In this document: positions 52,793 through 62,160 of the stretch, piece after piece
Layout: the number at the start of each line of letters is the position of its first letter
How positions within the stretch are numbered: position 1 is the first letter of the stretch
DNA from: Neobacillus drentensis
GTDB taxonomy: Bacteria > Bacillota > Bacilli > Bacillales > Cytobacillaceae
DNA: 64,000 bases
Direction of reading: 5' to 3'
NCBI RefSeq assembly: GCF_021560175.1
Contig: NZ_CP091110.1
Coordinates: 734,001 to 798,000, forward strand
Notes under the pieces: model-generated
What the model was told of the DNA's origin: nothing
Seen by the model: only the letters and a program-made list of their open reading frames with translations
The model's database searches: none
Translations under genes and position numbers: made by a program

Positions 52793-53632
52793 ATGGCAGT
52801 CAATTTAAAAGATACGACCACCTTACATAACGGCGTGAAAATGCCTTGGATGGGATTAGGCGTGTTTAAAGTAAAAGAAGGCGAAGAAGTGGTTGAGTCG
52901 GTTAAGGCCGCACTTAAAAACGGTTATATTAGTATCGACACTGCTGCAATATATGGCAATGAAGAGGGTGTGGGTCAAGCAATTAAAGAGTCGGGCATTC
53001 CCCGGGAAGAGTTGTTTATTACGACAAAGCTTTGGAATTCTGAACAGGGATATGAATCCACGCTAAATGCTTTTGAAACCAGTCTTAACAAGCTTGGACT
53101 CGATTATCTGGACCTTTATTTAATTCACTGGCCAGGAAAAGATAAGTTTAAAGATACGTGGAGAGCGTTTGAAAAGCTCTATAAAGATGGCCGTGTGCGT
53201 GCTATTGGTGTAAGTAATTTTCAAATCCACCATTTAGAAGAGTTGATTAGTTCGGCTGAAATTAAACCAATGGTGAATCAGGTGGAGTATCATCCGCATT
53301 TAACACAGAAGGAGCTTCATGCTTTCTGTAGAAAAGAAGGAATTCAACTTGAAGCATGGTCACCTTTAAAGCAAGGACAGCTGCTTAGCGAACCGGTTCT
53401 TGTCGATATTGCCCAAAAGTACAATAAATCGGTAGCTCAAGTCATCCTTCGCTGGGATTTGCAGAATGAAGTGGTGACGATTCCAAAATCTATTAAAGAA
53501 CATCGCATCATTGAGAATACCGAGGTCTTTGATTTTGAATTGTCCCAAGAGGATATGGATAGAATTGATGGATTAAACCAGGATAGTCGTGCAGGTTCTC
53601 ATCCGGATGAGATGACTGTTGGCTTTGTATAA
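52793..53632 (+). CDS. Aldo-keto reductase (YvgN/YtbE-like)
   Basis: 279 residues, a typical AKR5-type length. The catalytic tetrad is visible: Asp in [12 protein letters not shown] (with Tyr), Lys in TTKLWN and His in YLIHWPG; NADPH-binding residues appear in [13 protein letters not shown]. It reduces small aldehydes such as glyoxal or methylglyoxal with NADPH. Followed by a strong terminator and preceded by the KDPG aldolase gene. Confidence 0.92.
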   Translation: MAVNLKDTTTLHNGVKMPWMGLGVFKVKEGEEVVESVKAALKNGYISIDTAAIYGNEEGVGQAIKESGIPREELFITTKLWNSEQGYESTLNAFETSLNKLGLDYLDLYLIHWPGKDKFKDTWRAFEKLYKDGRVRAIGVSNFQIHHLEELISSAEIKPMVNQVEYHPHLTQKELHAFCRKEGIQLEAWSPLKQGQLLSEPVLVDIAQKYNKSVAQVILRWDLQNEVVTIPKSIKEHRIIENTEVFDFELSQEDMDRIDGLNQDSRAGSHPDEMTVGFV

Positions 53633-53637
53633 TACGG

Positions 53638-53673
53638 AAGCACAAGCAGATAAGCTTTATCTTGCTTGTGCTT
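53638..53673 (+). terminator. Terminator after the aldo-keto reductase gene
   Basis: AAGCACAAGCA (53638-53648) pairs with TGCTTGTGCTT (53663-53673), followed by a T run. Confidence 0.85.
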
Positions 53674-53739
53674 TTTTTACTTGAAGGCTCAGGCTGCTAG
53701 CCTATCTTTAAATTAATTTCTCATTAAGCTAATCTACGT

Positions 53740-54219
53740 TTATTTTAGCGGTATCCATATCTCAGAGTAATAATCTGGGCTCCATGGGTCACCTGGAGAA
53801 TAGACTTCTAACTCAGGACCCGCTGCATGCTCGAAATGACTTGATGGGAACCATTCCGAAAAGATCTGTTTCCAAGCATTCTGCATGGAATCTGGCATTG
53901 CCCCGTGTATTTCAAATACTCCCCACTTGGCTGCAGGAATATCAAGAATCTCTAAACCCTCTGGCTGAGGACCTTCATATTCAGCAGCAATCCAGTAATC
54001 CATTAATTCGGGCTGCTGGGAACGTTTGTCTACACAGACACCCACAACACCTTTGATTTCACCATTATTGAGCTCAACTAACAAATCATTTGTGCCATCA
54101 GCATGAACGTCATCCCACATTTTTGGAATTTCCCTTAGATTTTCTCCGTTCACACAGGAAAACTCTCGCTTAATTCCAACCACTTGAAAATGTTCTCGTT
54201 CAATAATTTTATAAATCAT
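53740..54219 (-). CDS. GyrI-like / AraC-type effector-binding domain protein
   Basis: 159 residues from ATG 54219 with AAAGGGAG upstream. The whole protein is one GyrI-like effector-binding domain (IIEREHFQVVGIKREFS at the start, IPAAKWGVFEIHGAMPDSMQNAWKQIFSEWFP and the closing SEIWIPLK), with no DNA-binding helix-turn-helix. Such stand-alone domains bind or hydrolyse small toxic compounds. Single gene, convergent with the aldo-keto reductase gene. Confidence 0.85.
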   Translation of the reverse strand: MIYKIIEREHFQVVGIKREFSCVNGENLREIPKMWDDVHADGTNDLLVELNNGEIKGVVGVCVDKRSQQPELMDYWIAAEYEGPQPEGLEILDIPAAKWGVFEIHGAMPDSMQNAWKQIFSEWFPSSHFEHAAGPELEVYSPGDPWSPDYYSEIWIPLK

Positions 54220-54280
54220 CCGCTTTGCTCCCTTTCGATTTATCAAATATCAATGAAGGCGATAAAGGATATTTTATGAT

Positions 54281-54931
54281 TTAATCTTTTTTACCTAACC
54301 CGTGCATGATAAATTGGACCGTGCGTTCGGTTTCCAGTTCATCATCCCACGGAGCATCTGGGAACAGGATATACCGTGAAAATAAGTAACCCATAACACT
54401 AGTGATCACGAGACGAGCAACACTTACGGCAGGCATCTCAATAATTTGCCCCTTTTGCTGATAGCCTTCAATGATGTTTGAAACACGGCCAAACAAATTT
54501 TTCGCAATCAAATCAATAAATTGTTCTCGCAGCTCTGGGTGAAAGGGAATCTCTTGAACCATGATTTTAACTACAGGGAGAAGTTTTTTTAAGACATCTC
54601 TGCGGTTCTCAATCGTCGCCTTGAGAAAATCCTCGACGCGGTCGTACTGCTGATTTAAGACCTTATCAAAGTCATTTATAATATAGGGGCCAACCACCTT
54701 TGCCATGATGGGAACAACAATAGCCATTAATAAATCCTTTTTGGTTTTATAATGACGGAAAATCGTTCCTTCCGCTACCCCAGCTTTTTTAGCAATTTCA
54801 CTTGTTGACGTGGAGGCATACCCTTTTTCTGAAAAGGATTCAATCGCCGCAAGGAGTATTTTACGTTGCTTCTCGGTTAATTTTTCCTCATCAAACAGCT
54901 GTTGTATCAGCATTTCTTCTTGTTCGAACAT
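54281..54931 (-). CDS. TetR-family transcriptional regulator
   Basis: 216 residues. The TetR helix-turn-helix (ILLAAIESFSEKGYASTSTSEIAKKAGVAEGTIFRHYKTKKDLLMAI) spans residues about 25-70, then a mainly helical ligand-binding domain. It is the last gene of an ABC exporter operon (ATPase - permease - TetR) and most likely represses it through the palindrome at 56787-56816. Inducer unknown. Confidence 0.92.
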   Translation of the reverse strand: MFEQEEMLIQQLFDEEKLTEKQRKILLAAIESFSEKGYASTSTSEIAKKAGVAEGTIFRHYKTKKDLLMAIVVPIMAKVVGPYIINDFDKVLNQQYDRVEDFLKATIENRRDVLKKLLPVVKIMVQEIPFHPELREQFIDLIAKNLFGRVSNIIEGYQQKGQIIEMPAVSVARLVITSVMGYLFSRYILFPDAPWDDELETERTVQFIMHGLGKKD

Positions 54932-54942
54932 GGTTTACTCCT

Positions 54943-56049
54943 TTAAATTTTTCGATACTTCTTCAAAACTACTATATTTAGGAGGATAAAAACAAGGGCA
55001 AATCCTAATAAGACAAGCAGATCGTTAATAATATCAGTAAAGCCTAACCCTTTATACATAATGGAAACCAATGCATCTCCGCCGTAATACAGGGGCATAA
55101 TTTTTGCAATTACTTGCATCCAGTCCGCCATACCTTCGAATGGGAAAATCCCTGCAAAAAAGACCTGAGGAACAATCGCAATCGGTATAAACTGCATCAT
55201 TTGGAATTCGGAATTGGCAAAAGCAGATAATAGGATCCCAAGGGACAAGGCAACAAGTGCAAGGCACAGATTGATAACGACCACATTCCAAAATGAGCCC
55301 ACAAGCATAATGTCTAATACTTTGACCGCATAAACAACGACAATCAGGGTTTGAATGATCGCAAATAAACCGTATCCTGACAAGTAACCAAGCACAATGT
55401 CTCTTCGTTGAATCGGTGTAGCTAATAAACGGTCCAACGTTCCAGTTGTCCGTTCCCGAAGCAAAGCGATACCTGAAATCAGAAATACAAAGAAAAAGAC
55501 AAAGAAACCAACTAGGATAGGGCTTAACTGATCAAAATAGGTTGTATCGTTATCACCGTATATATAAGTGGTTTCGATTTTTGGAGCCGCAGCCTGCTCG
55601 AGTTTTAATGGCACCCCTTGCAGCTTATTCTGAATCTCTTGCATGAATTGGGTCATTTTTGCAGATTGCTTTTTGGCATTTTCCGCCGCAACCGCTTGTT
55701 GAACTTTGATTAGCAGGGCCTTAGTAGCGGAAGGCTGATCATTTTCAAGTGTAAGTTTTATATCATTTTCATTGACTTGAAGAATCGCATCTAAATTATT
55801 TTGTTCCATGACTTTTTTCCAGTTAGAACGGCTGGTATATTGTTTAACAGTGATTTCTTTACTTTTTAATTGTTTAACAAGGGAAGCATCCGCTCCAATC
55901 ACACCCATTCTCGGATTAACCGTATTACCTCCCAGCAGGTAATGGAGAAGAGTAAGAATTAATAATGGAGCAACCATCATCAAGGCAAGCGCCCGTTTAT
56001 CGCGGAGCATTTGATGGATAATTCGTTTAACTAAAGCTAGAATCCTCAT
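54943..56049 (-). CDS. ABC-2-type exporter permease
   Basis: 368 residues. One N-terminal membrane segment, a large extracellular loop (about 45-170) with coiled-coil character, then five C-terminal membrane segments, the normal layout of YhgE/DrrB-like ABC-2 permeases. LLRERTTGTLDRLLATPIQRRDIVLGYLSGY is the family signature. Its start overlaps the ATPase gene stop (ATGA), so the two are coupled. It probably exports a drug or lipid-like compound. Confidence 0.9.
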   Translation of the reverse strand: MRILALVKRIIHQMLRDKRALALMMVAPLLILTLLHYLLGGNTVNPRMGVIGADASLVKQLKSKEITVKQYTSRSNWKKVMEQNNLDAILQVNENDIKLTLENDQPSATKALLIKVQQAVAAENAKKQSAKMTQFMQEIQNKLQGVPLKLEQAAAPKIETTYIYGDNDTTYFDQLSPILVGFFVFFFVFLISGIALLRERTTGTLDRLLATPIQRRDIVLGYLSGYGLFAIIQTLIVVVYAVKVLDIMLVGSFWNVVVINLCLALVALSLGILLSAFANSEFQMMQFIPIAIVPQVFFAGIFPFEGMADWMQVIAKIMPLYYGGDALVSIMYKGLGFTDIINDLLVLLGFALVFILLNIVVLKKYRKI

Positions 56050-56768
56050 TTTTTAACACCGCCAGCCTTTAAAAATACCTCTTCTAATGTCGTGATTCCG
56101 TACTGTTTCTTTAATTCTTGCGGTGAACCGCTTGTTAGGATTTCACCATCTCGAACCATGGCAAGATAATCACATTTTTCGGCTTCGTCCATTACATGGG
56201 TTGTAACTAGGATGGTTTTGCCTTCTTGCTTTAAACGGTTGATTTCAGCCCAAATCGATAGGCGCAGTTCGGGGTCGATTCCGACTGTTGGTTCATCTAA
56301 TACAAGAACCTGCGGGTCTTGGATGAGGGCAACAGCTAATGATAACCTGCGTTTCATGCCGCCAGAGTAGTCTTGAACCTTCTTTTTTAAATCAGCTGTG
56401 AGATTAACTAAATTGGCAGCATAGGCAATGCGTTCTTTTTGTACTTCTTTCTTAAGTTTAAAAAGTGAAGCGAAGAAGGCCAAATTTTCTTCACCGGTTA
56501 AATCAGTGTAAAGCGCATCAGCTTGGGCCATATAACCAATTTTTTGCAGCAGCTGTAAGTTAGGAACCGTTGTATTTAGTACCTGAACATCACCTTCGGA
56601 GGGACGATCCATACCGACAATGATTTTTACTAGCGTGGTTTTGCCGGAGCCAGAGGGCCCAATTAGGCCGTAAATTTGTCCGGGTTCAACCGATAAGTTA
56701 ACATGATGCAAAACTTCTTTTTTTCCAAAACTTTTACTGACATCTTTCAAAAGAATCGATGCTGACAT
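56046..56768 (-). CDS. ABC exporter ATP-binding protein
   Basis: 240 residues. Walker A GPSGSGKTT near 37, Q-loop, signature YSGGMKRRLSLAVAL near 135, Walker B VLVLDEPTVGID near 157 and the H-loop in TTHVMDEA. It powers the permease encoded next. First gene of the operon; a perfect operator-like palindrome lies just upstream of it. Confidence 0.93.
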   Translation of the reverse strand: MSASILLKDVSKSFGKKEVLHHVNLSVEPGQIYGLIGPSGSGKTTLVKIIVGMDRPSEGDVQVLNTTVPNLQLLQKIGYMAQADALYTDLTGEENLAFFASLFKLKKEVQKERIAYAANLVNLTADLKKKVQDYSGGMKRRLSLAVALIQDPQVLVLDEPTVGIDPELRLSIWAEINRLKQEGKTILVTTHVMDEAEKCDYLAMVRDGEILTSGSPQELKKQYGITTLEEVFLKAGGVKK

Positions 56769-56786
56769 AGATAAACCCCCTTCGGG

Positions 56787-56816
56787 AATAAAAGTGAGTG
56801 ATTACTCACTTTTATT
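56787..56816 (-). promoter_or_regulatory. TetR operator of the ABC exporter operon
   Basis: Arms AATAAAAGTGAGT (56787-56799) and ACTCACTTTTATT (56804-56816) with a 4-base centre form a 30-bp palindrome 19 bases before the ATPase start. The core GTGAGT-ATT-ACTCAC is the form of site used by TetR-family autorepressors. Confidence 0.75.
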
Positions 56817-56886
56817 ATAAAGCAGCTAAAAGTATAAGGTCAATTGTGTTTTGAAAAAGTTTAATAATTTGATGGGAGATATAAAA

Positions 56887-56918
56887 AAAGCACGATTTCC
56901 CTGATGGAAATCGTGCTT
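56887..56918 (-). terminator. Terminator of the fru operon
   Basis: AAGCACGATTTCC pairs with GGAAATCGTGCTT across a 5-base loop, and the minus strand continues into a U run. Located 9 bases after the fruA stop. Confidence 0.88.
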
Positions 56919-56926
56919 TGAATAAA

Positions 56927-58801
56927 TTATTCTGTTACAGGCTTTTTCAAGATACCAAGAAGCACTGCGGAAACAACTGCACCAATCACGACTGATAACA
57001 AGTAAAGCAACCAGTTACCGCTAACAAGCGGCATGACGAATACTCCGCCGTGAGGGGCACGAAGGCCAATATGGAACATCATGGTTAATGCACCTGCTAC
57101 AGCAGAACCTGCCATTACAGAAGGAATGACACGAAGCGGGTCTGCTGCTGCAAACGGAATCGCACCTTCCGTGATAAAAGATAATCCCATAATATAGTTT
57201 ACTTTACCAGCTTCACGATCCTGCTGGCTGAACTTTTTCTTGAATACAGTCGTTGCGATGGCAATACCTAGTGGAGGAACCATTCCAGCCGCCATAATCG
57301 CTGCCATTGGCTCATATACACCATTTGCTAATAAACCAGTACCAAATACGTACGCTGCTTTATTGATTGGACCGCCCATATCAAACGACATCATAGCACC
57401 AAGGATAATTCCAAGTAGCACGGCATTTCCAGTTCCAAGATTTGATAACCAGTGAGAAATAGCAAGGTTTAGAGCACCGACAGGTTTATTGACAACAAAC
57501 AACATGATGAAACCAGTTAATGCAATACCTAATAATGGGTATAAAAGAATGGTTTTAATACCTTCAAGTGATGCTGGCATAAAGGTTAATACTTTCTTCA
57601 AACCGACTACTAAATAACCAGCAAGGAAACCTGCGATCAGTCCGCCTAAGAAACCAGCGCCGCCGGCATTTGCCAGCATACCGCCAACCATACCTGCCGC
57701 GAATCCAGGACGGTCTGCAATACTCATCGCGATGAAACCAGCTAGAACAGGAACCATTAGAGCAAAAGCATTACCGCCGCCGATCGTCATTAGGGCTTCA
57801 GCAATCGGATTATAAGTTGGATCATCTGGTTTAAAGGCATTAAAGCCAAACATGAAACAGATGGCGATTAAGATACCTCCGCCGACAACGAATGGAAGCA
57901 TGTTGGATACACCGTTCATTAAGTGCTTGTAAATCGTTGCTCCAACGCCTCTGCCTTGCTTTCCGCTATTATTGCTAGCAGCAGATCCATTTCCTTGGTA
58001 AATTGGGGCATCCTGCTTTAACGCACGGTCAATTAATTCCTTAGGTTTGCGAATTCCGTTTGCTACCGCGGTTTCAATTACGTGCTTGCCGTTGAAGCGG
58101 GCCATTTCCACTGTTTTATCAGCCGCAACGATAACTGCCACAGCGTTTTCAATTTCTTCCGCTGTCAGCACGTTTTTCGCCCCACCGGAACCATTGGTTT
58201 CGACTTTGATGTCAACACCCATTTCCTTCGCTTTTGCCTTTAAGGAATCAGCTGCCATATACGTATGGGCAATTCCTGTTGGGCATGCTGTAACGGCAAC
58301 AATAAATTGATTTTTCCCAGCCATTGACTGTGTTTCTTCTTTGTCTTCTTGATCATACTTGTTGATGATTGCTAACACTTCATCTTCGGACTTTACTTCT
58401 AACAGCTGTTGACGAGCCTCAGGGTTCATTAAGATAGTTGAAAGACGTGCAAGTGCTTCTAGGTGAGTATTGTTTGCACCTTCTGTTGCTGCGATCATAA
58501 AGAAAAGGTGGGCTGGCTGACCATCAAGAGATTCATAGTTTACTCCTTCTGTTGATCGGCCAAACGCAATCGCAGCTTGTTTAACTGCCTTTGTTTTGGC
58601 ATGTGGAATGGCAATTCCATCACCAATACCGGTTGTACTTTGTGCTTCTCTTGCTAGAATAGCTTTTTTATATTCCGCCTTGTCAGTTAATTTGCCGGCA
58701 CGGTCTAAGACCGTAACTAACTCTTCAACTACATCTAATTTTTGTGTGCCTTTTATGTTTAAGTTAATCGTATTTTTGGTTAAAAGCTCTGTAATTTTCA
58801 T
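56927..58801 (-). CDS. fruA: PTS fructose transporter EIIABC
   Basis: 624 residues with three fused PTS domains in order: EIIA (1-145) with the phosphorylated histidine in GIAIPHAKT, EIIB (about 170-265) with the phosphocysteine in ACPTGIAHT, and membrane EIIC (about 285-620) with ten segments and GGPINKAAYVFGTG. It imports fructose and phosphorylates it to fructose-1-phosphate using phosphate from HPr. Last gene of fruR-fruK-fruA, starting 12 bases after the fruK stop. Confidence 0.95.
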   Translation of the reverse strand: MKITELLTKNTINLNIKGTQKLDVVEELVTVLDRAGKLTDKAEYKKAILAREAQSTTGIGDGIAIPHAKTKAVKQAAIAFGRSTEGVNYESLDGQPAHLFFMIAATEGANNTHLEALARLSTILMNPEARQQLLEVKSEDEVLAIINKYDQEDKEETQSMAGKNQFIVAVTACPTGIAHTYMAADSLKAKAKEMGVDIKVETNGSGGAKNVLTAEEIENAVAVIVAADKTVEMARFNGKHVIETAVANGIRKPKELIDRALKQDAPIYQGNGSAASNNSGKQGRGVGATIYKHLMNGVSNMLPFVVGGGILIAICFMFGFNAFKPDDPTYNPIAEALMTIGGGNAFALMVPVLAGFIAMSIADRPGFAAGMVGGMLANAGGAGFLGGLIAGFLAGYLVVGLKKVLTFMPASLEGIKTILLYPLLGIALTGFIMLFVVNKPVGALNLAISHWLSNLGTGNAVLLGIILGAMMSFDMGGPINKAAYVFGTGLLANGVYEPMAAIMAAGMVPPLGIAIATTVFKKKFSQQDREAGKVNYIMGLSFITEGAIPFAAADPLRVIPSVMAGSAVAGALTMMFHIGLRAPHGGVFVMPLVSGNWLLYLLSVVIGAVVSAVLLGILKKPVTE

Positions 58802-58813
58802 AAACAGTCTCCT

Positions 58814-59731
58814 TTAGAATAATTTCGTTTCGAGCTTTACTTGCGGGAGTAAACTTTCGATTTTTTCAGGGGTACATAGACCAATCGAAAAAGCTGTAGC
58901 ACTTCCTGACGCAACACTAAAGCGGAAGGCTTCTTCAATCGATTTTGTTTTTTCATAGGTTGCTAGAAAACCAGCTACCATTGAATCCCCGGCACCAACG
59001 GAGCTTTTAACCTCTCCTGTTGGAACTGTTGCGATGATGGCTTTGTCTTTGTTAATAAGGACGGCACCTTCACCTGCAAGAGAGACAATCACATTTTGTG
59101 CACCTTGTTTGATCAGCTCTCTGCCATATGGAATGACTTCTTCACAAGTGGATAGGGTCGTATCAAATAAGTCACCCAGCTCATGATGATTAGGCTTGAT
59201 TAAGAAAGGCTGTAATGGAATCACCTTTTTTAATAAGTCTCCTTCAGCATCAACGACAAATTTAATGCTTTTTTCATTACAAATCTCAGCAAGCTGTTCA
59301 TATGTGTTCGTTGGCATTGTGGAAGGAATGCTTCCCGCCAAAACAAGGGTATCCTCGCTTGTTAACTCATGAATTTTTTGCTTCAATGCTTCGAAGTTTT
59401 CTTTCGTAAGGTTGGGACCGGATGCATTGATTTCCGTTTCTGAGTCAGACTTTACTTTTACATTGATTCTGGTATCGCCTTCAACCCTGACAAAATCCGT
59501 GTTAATTTCAAGAGACTTTAGATAGTTTTCAATATAATCTCCTGTAAAACCGCCGATAAAACCTAGGGCTTTGTTCGTCATGTCTAATCTTTTTAAGACT
59601 TGTGATACGTTAATCCCTTTTCCGCCAGGCAATTTAGTTTCCTTTTTCGTTCTGTTTAATCCGCCTAAAGTGACTTGTTCTAACTCGACGATATAATCAA
59701 GTGATGGATTTAGCGTTATTGTATAAATCAT
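58814..59731 (-). CDS. fruK: 1-phosphofructokinase
   Basis: 305 residues of the PfkB family. Motifs: TLNPSLDYIVEL at the start, GGKGINVSQVLKRL near 37 and the active-site GAGDSMVAGFLA near 247. It phosphorylates fructose-1-phosphate to fructose-1,6-bisphosphate. Its start overlaps the fruR stop by 4 bases. Confidence 0.95.
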   Translation of the reverse strand: MIYTITLNPSLDYIVELEQVTLGGLNRTKKETKLPGGKGINVSQVLKRLDMTNKALGFIGGFTGDYIENYLKSLEINTDFVRVEGDTRINVKVKSDSETEINASGPNLTKENFEALKQKIHELTSEDTLVLAGSIPSTMPTNTYEQLAEICNEKSIKFVVDAEGDLLKKVIPLQPFLIKPNHHELGDLFDTTLSTCEEVIPYGRELIKQGAQNVIVSLAGEGAVLINKDKAIIATVPTGEVKSSVGAGDSMVAGFLATYEKTKSIEEAFRFSVASGSATAFSIGLCTPEKIESLLPQVKLETKLF

Positions 59732-60477
59732 GAAGTAACCACCTTTATTTTTGTCTTACTGGAATACTGTTCCTTCGTATCGGGGTCCAACTCGTTTGTA
59801 AGAATTGTTGCTTCGTGAAGGTCGGTTATTTTTGCAAATGCAATCTCAGAGAATTTGGACTCATCTGCTAAAATATAGGCTTCACGAGAGAGGTTGATAG
59901 CTTGTTGTTTAATCATGGCCTCTTCTTGGTCAGGAGTTGTATACCCTAATTGTGGGTGTATACCATTTACACCCATAAAGCATTTATCAAATCGATACTG
60001 TTCAAGGCTCTCAAGTGCACCGCGGCCAACCATAGCTTTGGTAGTAGACTTGATGTGGCCCCCTAGTAAATAGGTCTTTATATTTCTGTCGAGTAGCTCG
60101 TTTGCATGCATAAGTCCGTTTGTTACAACGACAATCTGACTGGGAAGGAAAGGAATCATTTCAAAAATGGTCGATCCTGCATCTAAATAGATACAATCAC
60201 CTTCTTCAACTAAGCCTCCAGCATATTGAGCGATTTCCCGCTTAGCTTGAAGGTTTTTGGATGATTTCTCGGTCATGCTGGGTTCTTGCAGCTTTCCCTG
60301 AAGTCTGGCTGCACCACCATGAACTCTTTTAAGAAATTTGCCTTCTTCAAGTTGGGTGAGATCCCGGCGAATCGTCGATTCTGATGAATTCGTAAGCTCA
60401 ACTAGTTCATGCAGCTTAACTGAGTTCTTTTTCTTTAATGTTTCTAGAATAATTTGATGGCGTTCAGGCTCTAACAT
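59728..60477 (-). CDS. fruR: DeoR-family fructose operon regulator
   Basis: 249 residues. DeoR helix-turn-helix HQIILETLKKKNSVKLHELVELTNSSESTIRRDL at the N-terminus and a sugar-phosphate sensor domain with YLDAGSTIFEMI, VTNGLMHA and LLGGHI. It is expected to respond to fructose-1-phosphate and control its own operon. AGGAGG precedes the ATG. Confidence 0.93.
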   Translation of the reverse strand: MLEPERHQIILETLKKKNSVKLHELVELTNSSESTIRRDLTQLEEGKFLKRVHGGAARLQGKLQEPSMTEKSSKNLQAKREIAQYAGGLVEEGDCIYLDAGSTIFEMIPFLPSQIVVVTNGLMHANELLDRNIKTYLLGGHIKSTTKAMVGRGALESLEQYRFDKCFMGVNGIHPQLGYTTPDQEEAMIKQQAINLSREAYILADESKFSEIAFAKITDLHEATILTNELDPDTKEQYSSKTKIKVVTS

Positions 60478-60491
60478 CCGATCTGCCTCCT

Positions 60492-60505
60492 ATAAAACGC
60501 TTTCA
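60492..60505 (-). promoter_or_regulatory. cre-like site in the fru leader
   Basis: On the minus strand TGAAAGCGTTTTAT matches 12 of 14 cre positions. It lies just downstream of the promoter, where CcpA binding would block elongation. Confidence 0.4.
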
Positions 60506-60523
60506 TAACTTACTTGTAGTTCC

Positions 60524-60552
60524 ATCATACTGATTTTTTTAAAAAAAATCAA
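60524..60552 (-). promoter_or_regulatory. fru operon promoter
   Basis: On the minus strand -35 TTGATT (60552-60547), a 17-base spacer and -10 TATGAT (60529-60524) give a good vegetative promoter 46 bases before fruR. Confidence 0.6.
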
Positions 60553-60561
60553 CCAAAAACT

Positions 60562-60594
60562 TTCATAAACGTTCTATAACATTCAAAAGCGTTC
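60562..60594 (-). promoter_or_regulatory. FruR-type direct repeats upstream of the fru promoter
   Basis: TTCATAAACGTTC (60562-60574) and TTCAAAAGCGTTC (60582-60594) repeat with a 20-base period, two helical turns. They lie directly upstream of the -35, on one face of the DNA. DeoR regulators often use such spaced repeats. Confidence 0.5.
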
Positions 60595-60785
60595 ACTATT
60601 TTGACGTAATTTTAAAAAAGGCTTTAAACCTTATAAAAAGGCAAGAAATTAAGTCCCATTGTTATTTATTTGGTATAATAATGTTGATATTGGTAAATTT
60701 TACTTGGAAGTTGCTGACTGTTTCTTTTTTAGTTTTGCCTGTTTTTTAGATAAAAATATAGGTATTTTGGAAGGGAGTCATTGGA

Positions 60786-61472
60786 GTGTTATCTTTTGAG
60801 GAAAAAAAGGCTATTTTTCATTCATTTAAGTTGAAGGAAAAGATGAACGGTAATGGAAAGGTGAGCTTTGTTTATCCTGAAAGTATTCAAAAGGGCCAGA
60901 CTTTGGCCACGCAATTACACCCAAGTGGAAATGGCTATGTGATCGGAAAGTATATGTCAGAGGACACTATCAAGAAACACGGTTTTCAGGTGGATCCACG
61001 CGGGTGGATCTCCATTAAGGTATTGTCAAAGGAAGAAATCACGAAGGTTATAACGGAGGCTATCAACTCGATGTCTGGCGGTCCTGTGGATGTGCTGCTT
61101 CCAGAGAGTGAGGGGGCAGAACAGGAAGTTGCAGAAAGGGACGATTCTTTTGAAGCAGTAATTTCTGAAAAGACTTCGGATCCTGTGGAGGCTTCTGTTT
61201 CGGCAGAGGATTTTGCAGAAATAGGAGAAGAGAGGACTGCTGTGGCTTCTGAAAAGGTGGAAGGTCCTGCTGTTGAAAAAATTCCTGCTGGGAGGGCTGA
61301 GCGGGAGAATGAAGGGGAGCCTGTCCAACAGGGTACATATGAGTTTTATCCAGGTTCGTGTCTGTTTGCCTGGATGGGGCTGACGTTGTCAACTATGGAG
61401 TACGGGTATTTGGTGTGGAAGAAGACATTTCAAAATATAGTTGGTGCCGGTTTAACGGGAGATAAAGATTAA
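60786..61472 (+). CDS. Hypothetical protein with conserved N-terminal domain and acidic middle
   Basis: 228 residues from GTG with GGGAG 8 bases upstream. Residues 1-95 form a conserved-looking domain (KKAIFHSFKLKEKMNGNGKV, then YPESIQKGQTLATQLHPSGNGYVIGKYM and DPRGWISIKVLSKEEITKVI) of a kind seen in Bacillus hypothetical proteins. Residues 100-180 are a Glu/Ala/Val-rich, probably disordered linker. The last 45 residues contain a possible membrane-associated patch (FAWMGLTLSTMEYGYLVW). Function unknown. Confidence 0.7.
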   Translation: MLSFEEKKAIFHSFKLKEKMNGNGKVSFVYPESIQKGQTLATQLHPSGNGYVIGKYMSEDTIKKHGFQVDPRGWISIKVLSKEEITKVITEAINSMSGGPVDVLLPESEGAEQEVAERDDSFEAVISEKTSDPVEASVSAEDFAEIGEERTAVASEKVEGPAVEKIPAGRAERENEGEPVQQGTYEFYPGSCLFAWMGLTLSTMEYGYLVWKKTFQNIVGAGLTGDKD

Positions 61473-61490
61473 GTGGATTATTTTGGAAGG

Positions 61491-61515
61491 CACAAGCAAT
61501 CTGGGATTGCTTGTG
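61491..61515 (+). terminator. Terminator after the hypothetical gene
   Basis: CACAAGCAATC (61491-61501) pairs with GATTGCTTGTG (61505-61515), followed by TTTTTT. Confidence 0.85.
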
Positions 61516-61569
61516 TTTTTTGATGGAAGCTAATCGGTCTTAGAACTAGTCCATCAAATCACATCTATC

Positions 61570-62160
61570 TGACAATTTCCGATTTCTATTGGACAGTTTA
61601 GCTAAGGGATCCGATGATTTTGTCCAATAGGAAGGTTCTAAAGGACAGTTTGGCTATGAGATTCGATGATTTTGTCCAATAGGAAGGTTCTAAAGGACAG
61701 TTTGGCTTAGGGATCCGATGATTTTGTCCAATAGGAAGGTTCTAAAGGACAGTTTGCCTAAGAGACCTGATGGTTTTGTCCAATAGGAAGGTTCTAAAGG
61801 ACAGTTTAACTAAGAGATCCGATAATTTTGTCCAATAGGAAGGTTCTAAAGGACAGTTTAACTAAGAGACCTGATGGTTTTGTCCAATAGGAAGGTTCAA
61901 TTGGACAGTTTAACTAAGAGATCCGATGATTTTGTCCAATAGGAAGGTTCTATTGGACAGTTTAACTAAGAGCTTCGATGATTTTGTCCAATAGGAAGGT
62001 TCTAAAGGACAGTTTGCCTAAGAGACATGATGGTTTTGTCCAATAGGAAGGTTCTAAAGGACAGTTTAACTAAGAGATCCGATGATTTTGTCTAATAGAA
62101 AGGTTCTAAAGGACAGTTTAACAATGAGATCCGATAATTTTGTCCAATAGATAACCTCGA
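61570..62160. repeat. Array 3: about eleven 52-bp units with GGACA/TGTCC arms
   Basis: Tandem 52-base units of the form TTTTGTCCAATAGGAAGGTT, then CTAAAGGACAGTTTAACTAA and GAGATCCGATGA. Where the first arm is intact, CTATTGGACA pairs with TGTCCAATAG over 10 bp, so each unit can form a hairpin. The sequence differs from arrays 1 and 2, but the period is the same. It fills most of the 830-base gap; no spacers, no coding capacity. Confidence 0.88.

Noticed and set aside
61026-61392. Long minus-strand open frames opposite the hypothetical gene at 60786
   Set aside because: They are shadows of the biased codon use in the acidic linker; products are Ser/Pro/Gln/Arg-rich without motifs.
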